From NCBI RefSeq assembly GCF_014638995.1, contig NZ_BMFR01000007.1:62001-126000 (forward strand): a stretch of 64,000 bases of DNA. Reading direction: 5' to 3'. Origin of the DNA: Virgibacillus oceani. GTDB taxonomy: Bacteria; Bacillota; Bacilli; Bacillales; Amphibacillaceae. Each line of letters opens with the position of its first letter. The first letter of the stretch is position 1. Shown here piece by piece: positions 63,421 through 64,000 of this stretch. The notes below the pieces were generated by a model. The model ran no database searches. It was not told where the DNA came from and was given only the letters and a program-made list of their open reading frames with translations. The position numbers and the translations under genes were made by a program.

Positions 63421-63488
63421 TCCTCGGAAAAACGTAGTATATACGGGCTGCGGGACAGAGAAGCATCGTAAAATAGTTGCGTCTCACT
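63421..63488. repeat. Right-end fragment of the dispersed hairpin repeat
   Basis: CCTCGGAAAAACGTAGTATA, then TACGGGCTGCGGGAC, match the right arm of hairpin 2 and beyond of the 432-bp element (4390-4430). The right-end inverted repeat is degenerate (GTTGCGTCTCAC). The left part is absent. Confidence 0.7.
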
Positions 63489-63524
63489 TTTCCGACACAA
63501 CAAAGAATACGAAAATCCTAAAAG

Positions 63525-63577
63525 AAAAATCCGGACTAGTTTAAATTCTACTTGAAGAAATTCATAGTTCGGATTTT
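63525..63577. terminator. Stem-loop resembling that at 4502-4539
   Basis: AAAAATCCGGACTA pairs with TAGTTCGGATTTT (63565-63577) with one G-T pair. The sequence AATACGAAAA before it is shared with the same position near copy 1. It may terminate copB or the convergent regulator. Confidence 0.5.
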
Positions 63578-63673
63578 CTCTCTGATAAAATATTTTTGTC
63601 CTAATTTCCTTATCAAAAAGATATGAACATGCATCGGGATGTCGCTCTTATCGTTTTATAAGATCGCTTGTCA

Positions 63674-64000
63674 CTAGTATTTAGTATCAGAATCAATCCC
63701 GGACATAATAAAGGGAATGGCTGATTTGATATATTCTTCTGGCCTTTTTGTGCTGCTATTCCTTCTCCATTCAACAGATAATCCGTAAATTCCCCAGCTT
63801 AACATTGTCGACATATGTTTTAATGCTTCCTCATTATCAGATGGATGTTGTTTAACTAGCAATTTGAAATAGATTACCTCTAGCTGGTCACGAATAATAC
63901 GCGCAATTGTATCCTCATATCCTCGATGGCACCGATTTGATAAGGAAACTTGAAAATTAGTGATGGCTATAAACGTACTTATTAATGCTTCTTCCGTTAA
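63674..64000 (-). CDS. TetR/AcrR-type regulator (C-terminal part, cut by window edge)
   Basis: The minus frame is open from the window end to the TAG-type stop at 63674 with about 108 residues, including YEDTIARIIRDQLEVIYFKL and SWGIYGLSVEWRRN. The pattern of helices and the WGIYGLSVEW motif fit the ligand domain of TetR regulators; the DNA-binding part lies beyond the window. The ATG at 63862 is internal. Confidence 0.6.
   Translation of the reverse strand, partial: LTEEALISTFIAITNFQVSLSNRCHRGYEDTIARIIRDQLEVIYFKLLVKQHPSDNEEALKHMSTMLSWGIYGLSVEWRRNSSTKRPEEYIKSAIPFIMSGIDSDTKY

Overview
The window looks like the chromosome of a low-GC, endospore-forming Bacillaceae, most like the Oceanobacillus/Virgibacillus/Lentibacillus group. 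Reasons: strong AGGAGG-type ribosome sites with frequent TTG/GTG starts; Bacillus-type gene families and order (yitV-yitW, yjzD-yjaV-med-fabH-fabF-yjbA-trpS); a T-box ahead of trpS; a FapR operator ahead of fabH; spore-coat families; and a Bacillus-type Fnr. No rRNA, tRNA, phage, transposase or CRISPR array was found. The species assignment is inference.

Layout. 0-18 kb: end of a siderophore permease with a flavin reductase, a membrane-anchored GH13 protein that has lost its catalytic residues, a stress SDR, a MITE-like repeat, a haem-copper-oxidase-like membrane protein, DinB, DegV, YitT, small proteins, HAD, YitV/YitW, mobB-moaE-moaD, a small Ser/Thr kinase, and a four-gene operon (DUF2249, DUF2249, oxidase/NnrS-like membrane protein, MIP18) whose upstream region carries a Fur-like and an Fnr-like box. 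18-33 kb: a surface-glycan cluster. Five of its enzymes fit the WbpA/B/D/E/I route to a UDP-diacetamido-mannuronic acid. With them are five glycosyltransferases (one CgeB-like), a sugar epimerase, an SDR and a glucuronyl-C5-epimerase-like protein. No Wzx/Wzy or ABC exporter is present, and spore-coat genes (DUF2642-like, CotX-like) follow at 33-35 kb, so I infer a spore-crust glycan.

35-40 kb: two Crp/Fnr regulators (one with the FeS cysteines of Bacillus Fnr, one without), another DUF2249 gene behind an Fnr-like box, a radical SAM/SPASM enzyme, a 20-bp tandem repeat and uppP. 40-47.6 kb: the conserved med/fabH/fabF/yjbA/trpS block. 47.6-53.6 kb: a CstR-controlled persulfide operon (rhodaneses, TusA proteins, DsrE-like, rhodanese-metallo-beta-lactamase, TauE exporter) ending in a DUF302 remnant. 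53.7-58.6 kb: CcdA and two membrane thioredoxins flanking a decayed SCO1 gene, then a two-component system whose kinase has an altered ATP site. 59-63.3 kb: FMN reductase, YdhK lipoprotein and a CPH-type copper ATPase behind a CsoR-like operator. The window ends in repeat fragments and the 3' part of a TetR-type regulator.

The most distinctive features are the self-contained glycan cluster beside spore-coat genes, the DUF2249/oxidase-like modules under Fnr-type sites, and a family of intergenic repeats: a 430-450 bp element with inverted ends and two long hairpins, and a 20-bp tandem repeat found at two loci.
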